A stretch of DNA of 64,000 bases from assembly GCA_001695595.3 (NCBI GenBank), contig MBPM02000015.1, forward strand, positions 372,001 to 436,000. Direction: 5' to 3'. This stretch comes from Plasmopara viticola (lineage: Eukaryota; Oomycota; Peronosporomycetes; Peronosporales; Peronosporaceae). A program made the translations under genes and the position numbers. Shown here piece after piece: positions 23,157-32,200 of this stretch. Numbering within the stretch: the stretch's first letter is position 1; each line of letters begins with the position of its first letter. Under the pieces are notes generated by a model. It had not been told where the DNA came from, did no database searches, and saw only the letters and a list, made by a program, of their open reading frames with translations.

Positions 23157-24778
23157 CCTTAGCATAACATTCGATAATTTAATCTATCGAGCTGCTTGCG
23201 TTTGCACATACGGCGTGACAGTTTGAGCCAGAAGTTGTGTTGTAAGTGCATCAAAGCTGTGCTTTCATACCTTATTCCCGCTTGCGCAGGTACGAATAGG
23301 TTCAAGTCTAACTAGACCACAACATACTGCCTTAAACAAAAGCTACACGTGACCCAGCACGTGTAAAATATCTTTTGATTCGAATATTTCGGATAACCAA
23401 GCATAAATGTCACTATTGGCAAGTTTGAAACTTGGCATTGCTTACCATTGCCTGGCTAATTTGATCGCTGGTGGACTGATGACTTGCAGCATCGACTTGT
23501 GCAAAGCATTGTAGTTTTATTCAAAAGCAACTGCAACGGCTATTGGCGTCTCATTGAAGATCCGGATATCAGAATAGATTAAGTCGATGACAATGCATTT
23601 CTAGAAGACGTCTAGCTTGACTTTACTTGCGAACATCAGATCTTACTTTTGTCGCCAAGCGTGCTGTAAAGAAGGAAACAGATTCCTTAGCTGCTGGCCT
23701 AGGCCTCTGTCCCACCAAGGTAAATGTGAAAAACTTAATAAGCATTACGTGAATTTAGATTGCAATCTGCAAGCGGTGGTCGAAGTAGAAGGCTACCGTC
23801 AAGGCAGTGTTGCCTTTTGTCGTGAATGTGATGTCTTTGATGTGCTCAGCAAATCGGTATATGCAAATCGGTATCTTATCGCAAGAGATCTATAAAACGG
23901 TTTGGCTTTGATGGTTGGAACATGTACCTGCTTAGTTTATAATGACAACTTCGGCCTCTAGCGCTCGCTGCAAAAAACGATCTCTTTTCACAGAAGCAGA
24001 CATTTAAACTGCCTTCTTGAACAGGATCATTAATGAAGAGCATTAGTAAGAGTCTTTCCGGATTACGCGATCAGGAAGTGATAAACATAAACATTTTGTA
24101 TGTGAAATATCACACGTCTTAATCCAGAAATAAGCAAGCTGACAGAGTCTGATACATGCGCTTGCAATTTTTTTTTATAACGTGGTCTCATAATACACAA
24201 TCTCATCTTGTGGTTGTTTTTGTCCATCCAACAAAGTGACGCTTGGATTACAATTCTACAAATACATCGCAAAGACAACTGTCGTAAAAGACAAAATACT
24301 GAGTGTTTCTACAGACCACGGGACGAAGGGAAAGTTGGTACCATAAGACTCTCCCAGATTCTTATTTGCCTGGTTGGCTCTTTATTGAGCATTGTACTAA
24401 AAGTTGCTGTCGCGGCACAGGCGCTGACTTTACTTCAGAAGTGTTGTAGCTCTACCCTTACGTGCGGAGGCCAATTTCGAATCAGAAGCACTTCTGAGAG
24501 CCGACGCAACCTTTTTAAAATTGGCTTGGTCATCGTCAAACAATTCAGCCAACTAACAGCCATTTTTGCTGCCTGAATGGTCATCGTCATGAGTAAGCCA
24601 ATTTTTTATGTAAACTAAGAGAATTCAAGAAAGAAAAGCATTTATTTGATGAGTAATGCGCGCATTTGTAGCCACTTCATGGCCGTCATTAGGGGCCATT
24701 GTTTGCGATATCCTATGTACCGTATAAAAAGAAGTAATCGTTTCTTGCACCATATTTCAGCAAATACATGGTGTTAGT

Positions 24779-25920
24779 TTTCGGAAAAGGTTGGGGTGAC
24801 GCCCTCCTTCCAAGCGCGGGGGCTTAATGCTCGCGCGCTTCGGGCAGGTGCTCTCGGGCATCTGCAGGTCTCTAACGAGTCTCACCCTCGACGCGACGGT
24901 CTCCAGCACCAGGCCAAACCCCCTTTCACGACCTTAACCGCGCCAACCGGATTGGCTCCTTTAATGTGAATTCTCTAGGTTCGAAGCGCAAGAAGCACGA
25001 AACACTCCCCGAAGATCTCCGGCGCTACCGCGTCGATATCCTTGGCCTCCGAGAAACCAAGATCTACGATAGAGGTGAGCACCGCATTGATGACTTCCTT
25101 CTAACCCTGAAAAAAAAAAAAAAAAGCCAAGACCGAAGTCACCGAAATCCGCCACCACTGCAACCCGTCGGGCGCCACTCGACACGCCCGATCCCGAGAA
25201 GAAACCTGGCACCACACTAAGAAGCTCGGAACACTCCTCGGCGATATTAAAGATCTATCCCGACGCAAGTCCCTGGCCACCCTCGCGCTCCACCGCCTCT
25301 GGTCCGTCTGGCTTCGCCCCACGTTCATCTCACCCAAGACACGCATTCGATTGTACAACACCTACGTTCTACCGATTCTGCTGTACAACTGGGCTCTTAC
25401 CAAGTCAGAGCTCCACGGCCTCGAGAGTTTCCATCGCTGCCAGCTTCGCTACGCTCTTGGCTATCGCTACCCCCGACCCATTTCGAATGCAAGACTCTAC
25501 GACCTCTGTGATGAGCGGCCGCTGAGACTACGACTGACACAAGCTCGCTGGCGCCTGTTTGGCCATGTACTTCGCCGCTATCCCGACATTCAAGCTAACC
25601 TCCAGATGCGTGCCTACTTCTTCTCCACCGCAGCAAAATGGCGCGGACGTCCCCGCACCACGCTCCCCTCGACACTCGACCACAACCTTGTTTCCCGTGG
25701 CTCCGGCTTTCGACTCCGGATAGCACAAGACCTCGAAGTGGTACGTACCCTTGCACAAGACCGAAAGAAATGGAAGACCCATACGACCTCGGTGCTGGAT
25801 GCACTGCCCGCCGAACGAGACTCGACGTATGCGGACACCACTCTATGCCGTGGACTAGCCAGACTGAGCCTAGCACGTGCATACCTTGGCAACGCGATAA
25901 CGTAATACATTACATTACAT
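24779..25920 (+). mobile_element. miniLINE-5: 1.14-kb internally deleted LINE derivative
   Basis: A long-class copy with a perfect 14-bp duplication TACATGGTGTTAGT (24765-24778 and 25921-25934). The order is 5' UTR, endonuclease start (24957 on, through LGLRETKIYD and DDFLLTLK), an A-run of 15 at about 25110, a linker that in the correct frame reads TRHARSREETWHHTKKLG, then the LINE C-terminal region (25351-25905). The RT core with its FxDD motif is absent. It interrupts the promoter-proximal duplicated block of the laccase gene about 0.3 kb upstream of the start codon. Confidence 0.93.
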
Positions 25921-26148
25921 TACATGGTGTTAGTAATCTGTGGGCTCTAATCAAAGAGCAACAGCTGGTGTCGGAAGCTGTCAGTAAATAGTGAACTCAA
26001 GTTAAAACGTTAGGACAGTACACGCTCTAATCTGCAGTAAGGTTGTAAAAAATGCTCGCGTCTCTACGTTGTTCGCATGTCATGCGCTCACCCCAGCATG
26101 AGGCTCATAAGCTAAAGCTTAAACTAAGAAAGCTGTACGAGTCGGGTC

Positions 26149-26165
26149 CCACTCTGCATTCTGCA
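26149..26165 (+). promoter_or_regulatory. Possible initiator region of laccase A
   Basis: CCACTCTGCATTCTGCA lies about 75 bp before the ATG. It loosely resembles the oomycete initiator/flanking promoter element (TCAYT...CAWTTT) and is preserved exactly in the second laccase copy (about 52951-52967, minus). Conservation is seen; the promoter role is inference. Confidence 0.4.
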
Positions 26166-26233
26166 CCCGGCCAGTCCACCACAACGGATCCCGCTCTTAC
26201 TAAAAGAAGCCTCCACTAGTGATCGGTCAGGTT

Positions 26234-27907
26234 ATGGGTCTCACCCACTTGACCGTCGTTCTAGCCGTCTTATTAGTTCTCCATCTCGACATTGGTGTAG
26301 CAAATATTGTTACATATAATTGGCGCATCACGCCCCTATTTGCCGAGTACGACGGCGTCTTTATTCGCTCCATCGGAATTAACGACAGGCCTGCTGACCA
26401 AGCTGTTATTGACGTCGTGCTCGGCCAGAAGGTCAAAATTTTCGTAACAAACGAGCTCGATCAGCCCTCGTGTTTGCACTGGCACGGACTGAAGCAACTG
26501 GGTACGCAAGAGATGGACGGCACGTCCGAGATCACGCAATGCCACATCTCTCCGAACGGAACGGCAGTGTACCGCTTCAAACCTAATAAGGCTGGTACCT
26601 TTTGGTGGCACAGTCATCATTCGACACAGTATGCGTTTGGACTACGAGGTCCTCTTATCGTTCGCACTCCTGCAAACCAACAACAGAGCTGGGAGAAGGA
26701 AATTGACGGAGAATTTGTTATTCAAATGGCAGACTTGTACCATCGACAACCGCAACCGGTGCGTATGTGGGATAATATCCTTATCAACAACCGTGGTCGG
26801 TACAGTTGCGCTGCCGCTTTGCACCACAACTTCACAAAGTGTACCGATAATCAGCCCCTTTCCAAATTCAACTTCCGAGCTGGTAAAAAATACCTCCTTC
26901 GCCTCATCAACATGTCAGCTTTAGCTCCGATTGTTTTTAGCATCGATGAACATGATTTTCAGGTCGTTGCAGCTGATGGTGACCCTCTTCAGCCTTCACA
27001 ATATATAAATTCGGTCACTCTCAATACTGGAAACCGCTACGATATCGTTGTCGAGGCAAAATCTCCAACTTATCAAGAAGCCATGGGCTCTTTCTGGATG
27101 CGTGCAAATGGACTACACGGGCTCCCGTGGACACGAGGAAACGCCACGACCTCTGGTGAAGGCTACACTTATGAAGGTCTTGCCGTGGTCTCCTATAATT
27201 CCCAAACCAAAATTGCGCGATCACGAACGCACCACAACGAGGCTTTCCCGACCTCCAAACAACAGCTCGAGCTGACTACAATCGATGAGTTTGACTTCAA
27301 ACCGCTCTTACCAATTGCACTACCGAAAGCTCCCGCGGACCGTATTATCGTGGAGTTTAAAATGGAGAATGGCAGCGGCCACATTGCTATTGACGGCGGT
27401 GAGTATCATCACTTTGAGCACCCACCTGATCCGCCACTCTTCTCGATTGCAAATGGCTTGACGACCGAGCAGCTTCCAGTCGAAGCCAATGCCCGTAAGA
27501 TCGAGTACGGAAAGCACATTGAGGTGGTACTTGTCAACATTAAAGATGAGCAGCACCCGTTTCATATGCATGCACACTCACCGTGGATCGTGAGCAGCGG
27601 TGTGGCGTCGCTCGAACAAGTTCAAAAGAACATCCTGCCGAGTCCGAAATTAATAAATCCAGTGACGCGCGACGTGTACACTGTTCCGGCTTGTACATCT
27701 GACGGACAAGGTAAGTGTCTAGACGTCGGGTACCTGGTGTTGCGATTTGATGCTGACAATCCGGGCGTGTGGGTCTTCCACTGCCACATTGACTGGCATC
27801 TAGATGCTGGCCTGTCAATGATGCTAGTTGAGGGCGAGAGAGAGCTACAACAAAATGGGTCCAAAGCCTTTTCTAATTCTATGCTTAGTGTATGTGGTAA
27901 TAAATAA
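26234..27907 (+). CDS. Laccase-like multicopper oxidase A (secreted)
   Basis: A 557-residue copper oxidase that would oxidise phenolic or similar substrates and reduce O2 to water, outside the cell. It has a signal peptide at residues 1-23 (HLTVVLAVLLVLHL core). All four copper-ligand motifs are visible: HWHG (82-85), HSHH (126-129), HPFHMHAHSPW (near 450) and HCHIDWH (516-522). The residue ten after the type-1 cysteine is Leu, a non-coordinating axial residue. Three cupredoxin domains fit the length. The ATG at 26234 is chosen because it is the first in frame and aligns with the start of the second copy. Single exon, no intron. About 90% identical to the minus-strand copy at 51.2-52.9 kb by eye, with an almost identical 85-bp leader. 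Physiological substrate is unknown. Confidence 0.95.
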   Translation: MGLTHLTVVLAVLLVLHLDIGVANIVTYNWRITPLFAEYDGVFIRSIGINDRPADQAVIDVVLGQKVKIFVTNELDQPSCLHWHGLKQLGTQEMDGTSEITQCHISPNGTAVYRFKPNKAGTFWWHSHHSTQYAFGLRGPLIVRTPANQQQSWEKEIDGEFVIQMADLYHRQPQPVRMWDNILINNRGRYSCAAALHHNFTKCTDNQPLSKFNFRAGKKYLLRLINMSALAPIVFSIDEHDFQVVAADGDPLQPSQYINSVTLNTGNRYDIVVEAKSPTYQEAMGSFWMRANGLHGLPWTRGNATTSGEGYTYEGLAVVSYNSQTKIARSRTHHNEAFPTSKQQLELTTIDEFDFKPLLPIALPKAPADRIIVEFKMENGSGHIAIDGGEYHHFEHPPDPPLFSIANGLTTEQLPVEANARKIEYGKHIEVVLVNIKDEQHPFHMHAHSPWIVSSGVASLEQVQKNILPSPKLINPVTRDVYTVPACTSDGQGKCLDVGYLVLRFDADNPGVWVFHCHIDWHLDAGLSMMLVEGERELQQNGSKAFSNSMLSVCGNK

Positions 27908-28112
27908 TTTAGTAGGGGAATCATTAGATTTGGGTGTCGTCTTTTTTGCCTTCTGATTGGTTATTAAGGCCTAAAAGGGGCTGTAATGTTGTAACATATT
28001 TTCTAGATTGCAGTCCTATAAAACAAAAGGCTAAAATTTGCATACTTAGCACGTGGCTCCATCTCTCACAGCTCCCAAATTGAATGTTTGGAAAGACCTT
28101 AAAAGGCACGTA

Positions 28113-29131
28113 TTTACCCTATGCAGGCCGCTCGTGATATGAAAGAAACGTTGATGCACGCAGAAGATTTGATCTCAAGCTCCAAACAACGCACCGAGTG
28201 GAAAACCGTAAGCAAGGGTAGTGCTGCAATGCACCTGCAGGGTCCCTGCCAGACCCTGTTGCGCGTAAGCGCATCGGAACAAGCCGCGCAACGTCGTGTC
28301 TTAAGCTGCACAATCAGTAGAAACCATGCTGCGCAAGAAGACTTGTCGCAAGTATCTATACATCAGTGGTCAGCGGAGGCGACTGGTCAACAAAATCACG
28401 AGCCTCACGATGTTCCTGCTGTCCATCCACACGGAAGTTCCCTTACCGCAGAGCAACATCAAGGATTCTTCCAGCTTGCACAAGACGGGCTTAAACCTGT
28501 CCGGATTGCGTTCGCTATCCGCTGACATGGTGTCGTAGTCTCATCTCCAGAAATTTATAACATCAAGCACGCAAATCGGCCCCACATCCTGGGTGGTCAC
28601 TCACCTCTGGTTGCCTTGCTTGACAGACAGCCTTGCGAGTACAAACAGCGCTTCTCAATGGCTTACCCATCTTCTCATCGTGTCACCCTCTGCACAAGAC
28701 ATACGCAGTAAGTACGCAGCAGAAAAGATATGGTGGATCGCTTCTACGTGTAAAACCAACCGGTTTGAGTTACCATTCATGCACGTCGTGGAGGTCACTG
28801 CCGCGGTCCAAACATTCCCCCTCGCCTCTAATTCATGGCAGAGGAACGAGTGGAGGGCTACCTTTGGGCACTGCGTCAGATCACGCGTGTTTGGGCAGCT
28901 CTTGGTGGGTCCATTGACCTGTATAATCGCTCGGTACTTGGCGCTCATGAACGCCATCGAAAGCGTGTTTGCCAGCTGCCAACCGCCTGCTCTGTCGGTG
29001 GCACATCTCCGTTAACATTTTGCAAAGGTGCGGAGGACCATGCCCAACTACATAGGACATTAGAAGGGAACCACACGTTTTACATGTTGCGATCGGCGTT
29101 TAAAATTTTACCGCTACGATTCAGAGGCTAA
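28113..29131 (+). pseudogene. Mutator-like (MULE) transposase remnant
   Basis: A decayed coding stretch running across all three plus frames. Readable blocks in order: an N-terminal FAR1/WRKY-like end with NHEPHDVPAVHPHGSSLTAEQ (about 28397-28455), then STCKTNRFELPFMHVVEVTA (about 28744-28803, from the domain around the first catalytic Asp, here degenerate), EERVEGYLWALRQITRVW (about 28838-28891) and RYLALMNAIESVF (about 28930-28970, where active relatives have TDRELALMNAI). The motif order matches MULE transposases. Frameshifts and the lost acidic residues show that it is inactive. No terminal inverted repeats recognised. Confidence 0.8.
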
Positions 29132-29471
29132 AATAATTAGTTAAGGGCCCATACTAACTCGGAGAGCACTCAGATTCGATACTGAGCACCAAGCAGTGGT
29201 CCCCTGAAAACAATTTCAGTAGTATCTTCAGTTTGGCTTGATACATATGCCGTAATGTGCGTGCGGAAGCTAACAAATTTGCACCTATCGACATATGCGT
29301 TTAATTCAGTAGGTCCTGAAAAAAATTAAGATTTGCATCGCTCGCCAAGGAATAGAGCAGGGGTATGGTGTTATGTGGAAGCATCACAGGGCTCATGCAC
29401 TTTCCGCCAAGCTTTAATGCTACCTGTATTTATGCCTAAATGTTACCAAAAACATTGGTACCCCACCGGTA

Positions 29472-30607
29472 GGGGTGACGCCCTCCTTCCAAGCGCGGGG
29501 GCTTAATGCTCGCGCGCTTCGGGCAGGTGCTCTCGGGCATCTGCAGGTCTCTAACGAGTCTCACCCTCGACGCGACGGTCTCCAGCACCAGGCCAAACCC
29601 CCTTCCACGCCCTTAATCGCGCCAACCGCATCCGGATTGGCTCCTTTAATGTGAATTCTCTAGGTTCAAAGCGCAAGAAGCACGTAACACTCCCCGAAGA
29701 TCTCCGGCGCTACCGCGTCGATATCCTTGGCCTCCGCGAAACCAAGATCTACGATAGAGGTGAGCACCGCATTGATGACTTCCTTCTAACCCTGAAAAAA
29801 AAAAATCGAAGCCAAGACCGAAGTCACCGAAATCCGCCGCCACAGCAACCCGTCGGGCGCCACTCGACACGCCCGATCCCGAGAAGAAATCTGGCACCAC
29901 ACTAAGAAGCTCGGAACACTCCTCGGCGATATTAAAGATCTATCCCGACGCAAGTCCCTGGCCACCCTCGCGCTCCACCGCCTCTGGTCCGTCTGGCTCC
30001 GCCCCACGTTTATCTCACCCAAGACACGCATTCGATTGTACAACACCTACGTTCTACCGATTCTGCTGTACAACTGGGCTCTTACCAAGTCAGAGAGCTC
30101 CACGGCCTCGAGAGTTTCCATCGCCGCCAGCTTCGCTACGCTCTTGGCTATCGCTACCCCCGACCCATTTCGAATGCAAGACTCTACGACCTCTGTGATG
30201 AGCGGCCGCTGAGACTACGACTGACACAAGCTCGCTGGCGCCTGTTTGGCCATGTACTTCGCCGCTATCCCGACATTCCAGCTGACCTCCAGATGCGTGC
30301 CTACTTCTTCTCCACCGCAGCAAAATGGCGCGGACGTCCCCGCACCACGCTCCCCTCGACACTCGACCACAATCTTGTTTCCCGTGGCTCCGGCTTTCGA
30401 CTCCGGACAGCACAAGACCTCGAAGTGGTACGTACCCTTGCACAAGACCGAAAGAAATGGAAGACCCATTTGACCTCGGTGCTGGCTGCACTGCCCGCCG
30501 AACGAGACTCGACGTATGCGGACACCACTCTATGCCGTGGACTAGCCAGACTGAGCCTAGCACGTGCATACCTTGGCAACGCGATAACGTAATACATTAC
30601 ATTACAT
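29472..30607 (+). mobile_element. miniLINE-6: 1.13-kb internally deleted LINE derivative
   Basis: A long-class copy flanked by a perfect 13-bp duplication TACCCCACCGGTA (29459-29471 and 30608-30620). Its first about 11 bp (GGAAAAGGTTG) are missing, so it is slightly 5' truncated. It then has the same 5' UTR, endonuclease start, a short A-run (10 A at about 29796) and the C-terminal LINE region. The A-run length differs from the other copies (10 against 15 and 22). Confidence 0.93.
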
Positions 30608-30713
30608 TACCCCACCGGTACTTATTGCGAGTATTGCGATTAAAAGTTTAGTCGCTGTCTTCAAATTATGATACACATTTTTTCTAGTATTTAAGGCTTG
30701 TTTAAATCAATTT

Positions 30714-31586
30714 TTTTCGGAAAAGGTTGGGGTGACGCCCTCCTTCCAAGCGCGGGGGCTAAATGCTCGCGCGCTTCGGGCAGGTGCTCTCGGGCATCTG
30801 CAGGTCTCTAACGAGTCTCACCCTCGACGCGACGGTCTCCAGCACCAGGCCAAACCCCCTTCCACGCCCTTAATCGCGCCAACCGCATCCGGATTGGCTC
30901 CTTTAATGTGAATTCTCTAGGTTCGAAGCGCAAGAAGCACGAAACACTCTCCGAAGATCTCCGGCGCTACCGCGTCGATGTCCTTGGCCTCCGAGAAACC
31001 AAGATCTACGATAGAGGTGAGCACCGCATTGATGACTTCCTTCTAACCCTGAAAAAAAAAAAAAAAAAAAAAACGAAGCCAAGACCGAAGTCACCGAATT
31101 CCGCCGCCAGCTTCGCTACGCTCTTGGCTATCGCTACCCCCGACACATTTCGAATGCAAGACTCTACGACCTCTGTGATGAGCGGCCGCTGAGACTACGA
31201 CCGACACAAGCTCGCTGGCGTCTGTTTGGCCATGTACTTCGCCGCAATCCCGACATTCCAGCTAACCTTCAGATGCGTGCCTACTTCTTCTCCACCGCAG
31301 CAAAATGGCGCGGACGTCCCCGCACCACGCTCCCCTCAACACTCGACCGCAACCTTGTTTCCCGTAGCTCCAGCTCTCGACTCCGGATAGCACAAGACCT
31401 CGAAGTGGTACGTACCCTTGCACAAGACCGAAAGAAATGGAAGACCCTCACGACCTCGGTGCTGGATGCACTGCCCGCCGAACGAGACTCGACGTATGCG
31501 GACACCACTCTATGCCGTGGACTAGCCAGACTGAGCCTAGCACGTGCATAACTTGGCAACGCGATAACGTACTACATTACATTACA
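30714..31586 (+). mobile_element. miniLINE-7: 0.87-kb further-deleted LINE derivative
   Basis: A copy with a 12-bp duplication TTAAATCAATTT (30702-30713 and 31587-31598). It has the 5' UTR, endonuclease start and an A-run of 22, but then a second deletion of about 270 bp joins CCGAATTCCGCCGCC to AGCTTCGCTACGCTC. The join lies at a short CGCCGCCA microhomology present at both deletion edges in the longer copies. It is only about 95 bp downstream of the preceding copy. Confidence 0.92.
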
Positions 31587-31598
31587 TTAAATCAATTT

Positions 31599-32200
31599 CT
31601 TTAAAACAAAACCCCTATACAATTAATTTTATAAAACATTGCGTATACGTCTAAACGTCTCCACCATGCGAGGAGCTATGTGGCCTTGTCAACCTTTAAC
31701 CCAAACCAATTTAAACGCTTTAATATAAGTACGACATTCACAAATCTGTCGAGAGCGCAGTATGCTTTGCTCGATGACGTGCTAGTTTTTATGGGCCTGA
31801 GGAGGCACCTTCATTTGCAGTCCTTCTTGCTGCTAAGCAGCCAAATGCCTCACAACATTGAGCTCTTTACGCACAAACTGCGCTCTCAGCTCAGGTTTTG
31901 GTGCCCCAGCGGTTAAGCCTACGGCAGTGGTCAAGCCTGTCAAAACAAAGTTGAAGTTAGGTATGACCAAAACTTTCTTATTTGAATTACGGGTTACAAG
32001 ATGAAGACCAAAGCGGCCATGATCATTCACAACGACAATTTATATTTGGCACAGAAATTTCGATATCGTTATTGCTTGCGGGGTGACATTTATATTTGCT
32101 TATCCAAAAAGGCGACCAATGATAAGGAGACGGTAGATGGAAAAGTATATTACTCCCACTGTTATCTCCCATGCGGTATTCAAAACGTTCGAGAAGCTTC
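31599..32200. other. Intergenic stretch, no recognised gene
   Basis: Short frames only, none with recognisable motifs. Its right-hand part may already belong to the 3' LTR of the following Copia element, whose outer end I could not define. Confidence 0.4.

Larger units (their letters stand above)
21459..24440. other. Intergenic stretch with possible decayed transposon pieces
   Basis: No confident gene. A (TA)n run lies near 21870-21901 and an 18-bp perfect inverted repeat at 23113-23156. The minus-strand frame 23018-22677 (113 codons) contains AVSYLDGRLKAG and LFSDWRYTVLEHH, faintly like a Gypsy gag, but I would not call it a gene. Confidence 0.4.
24440..26233 (+). repeat. Upstream arm of inverted laccase duplication, copy A
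   Basis: Sequence upstream of the 26.2-kb laccase matches, in inverted orientation, that upstream of the 52.9-kb laccase (52893 to about 53463). Anchors include GCTGCCTGAATGGTCATCGT (24568 here), GCGCTCACCCCAGCATGAG-like sequence (about 26086), and the roughly 85 bp before the ATG, which are almost identical. Copy A contains the 1.14-kb LINE derivative (24779-25920) that copy B lacks. Similarity decays further upstream. Confidence 0.8.

Noticed and set aside
23617..23895. Cys-containing 92-codon plus-strand frame
   Set aside because: Cysteine spacing does not match a secreted effector or zinc finger, and there is no signal peptide.
25101..25361. Possible minus-strand gene opposite the LINE linker
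   Set aside because: It repeats in every copy as an antisense shadow and has no start, motif or splice support.
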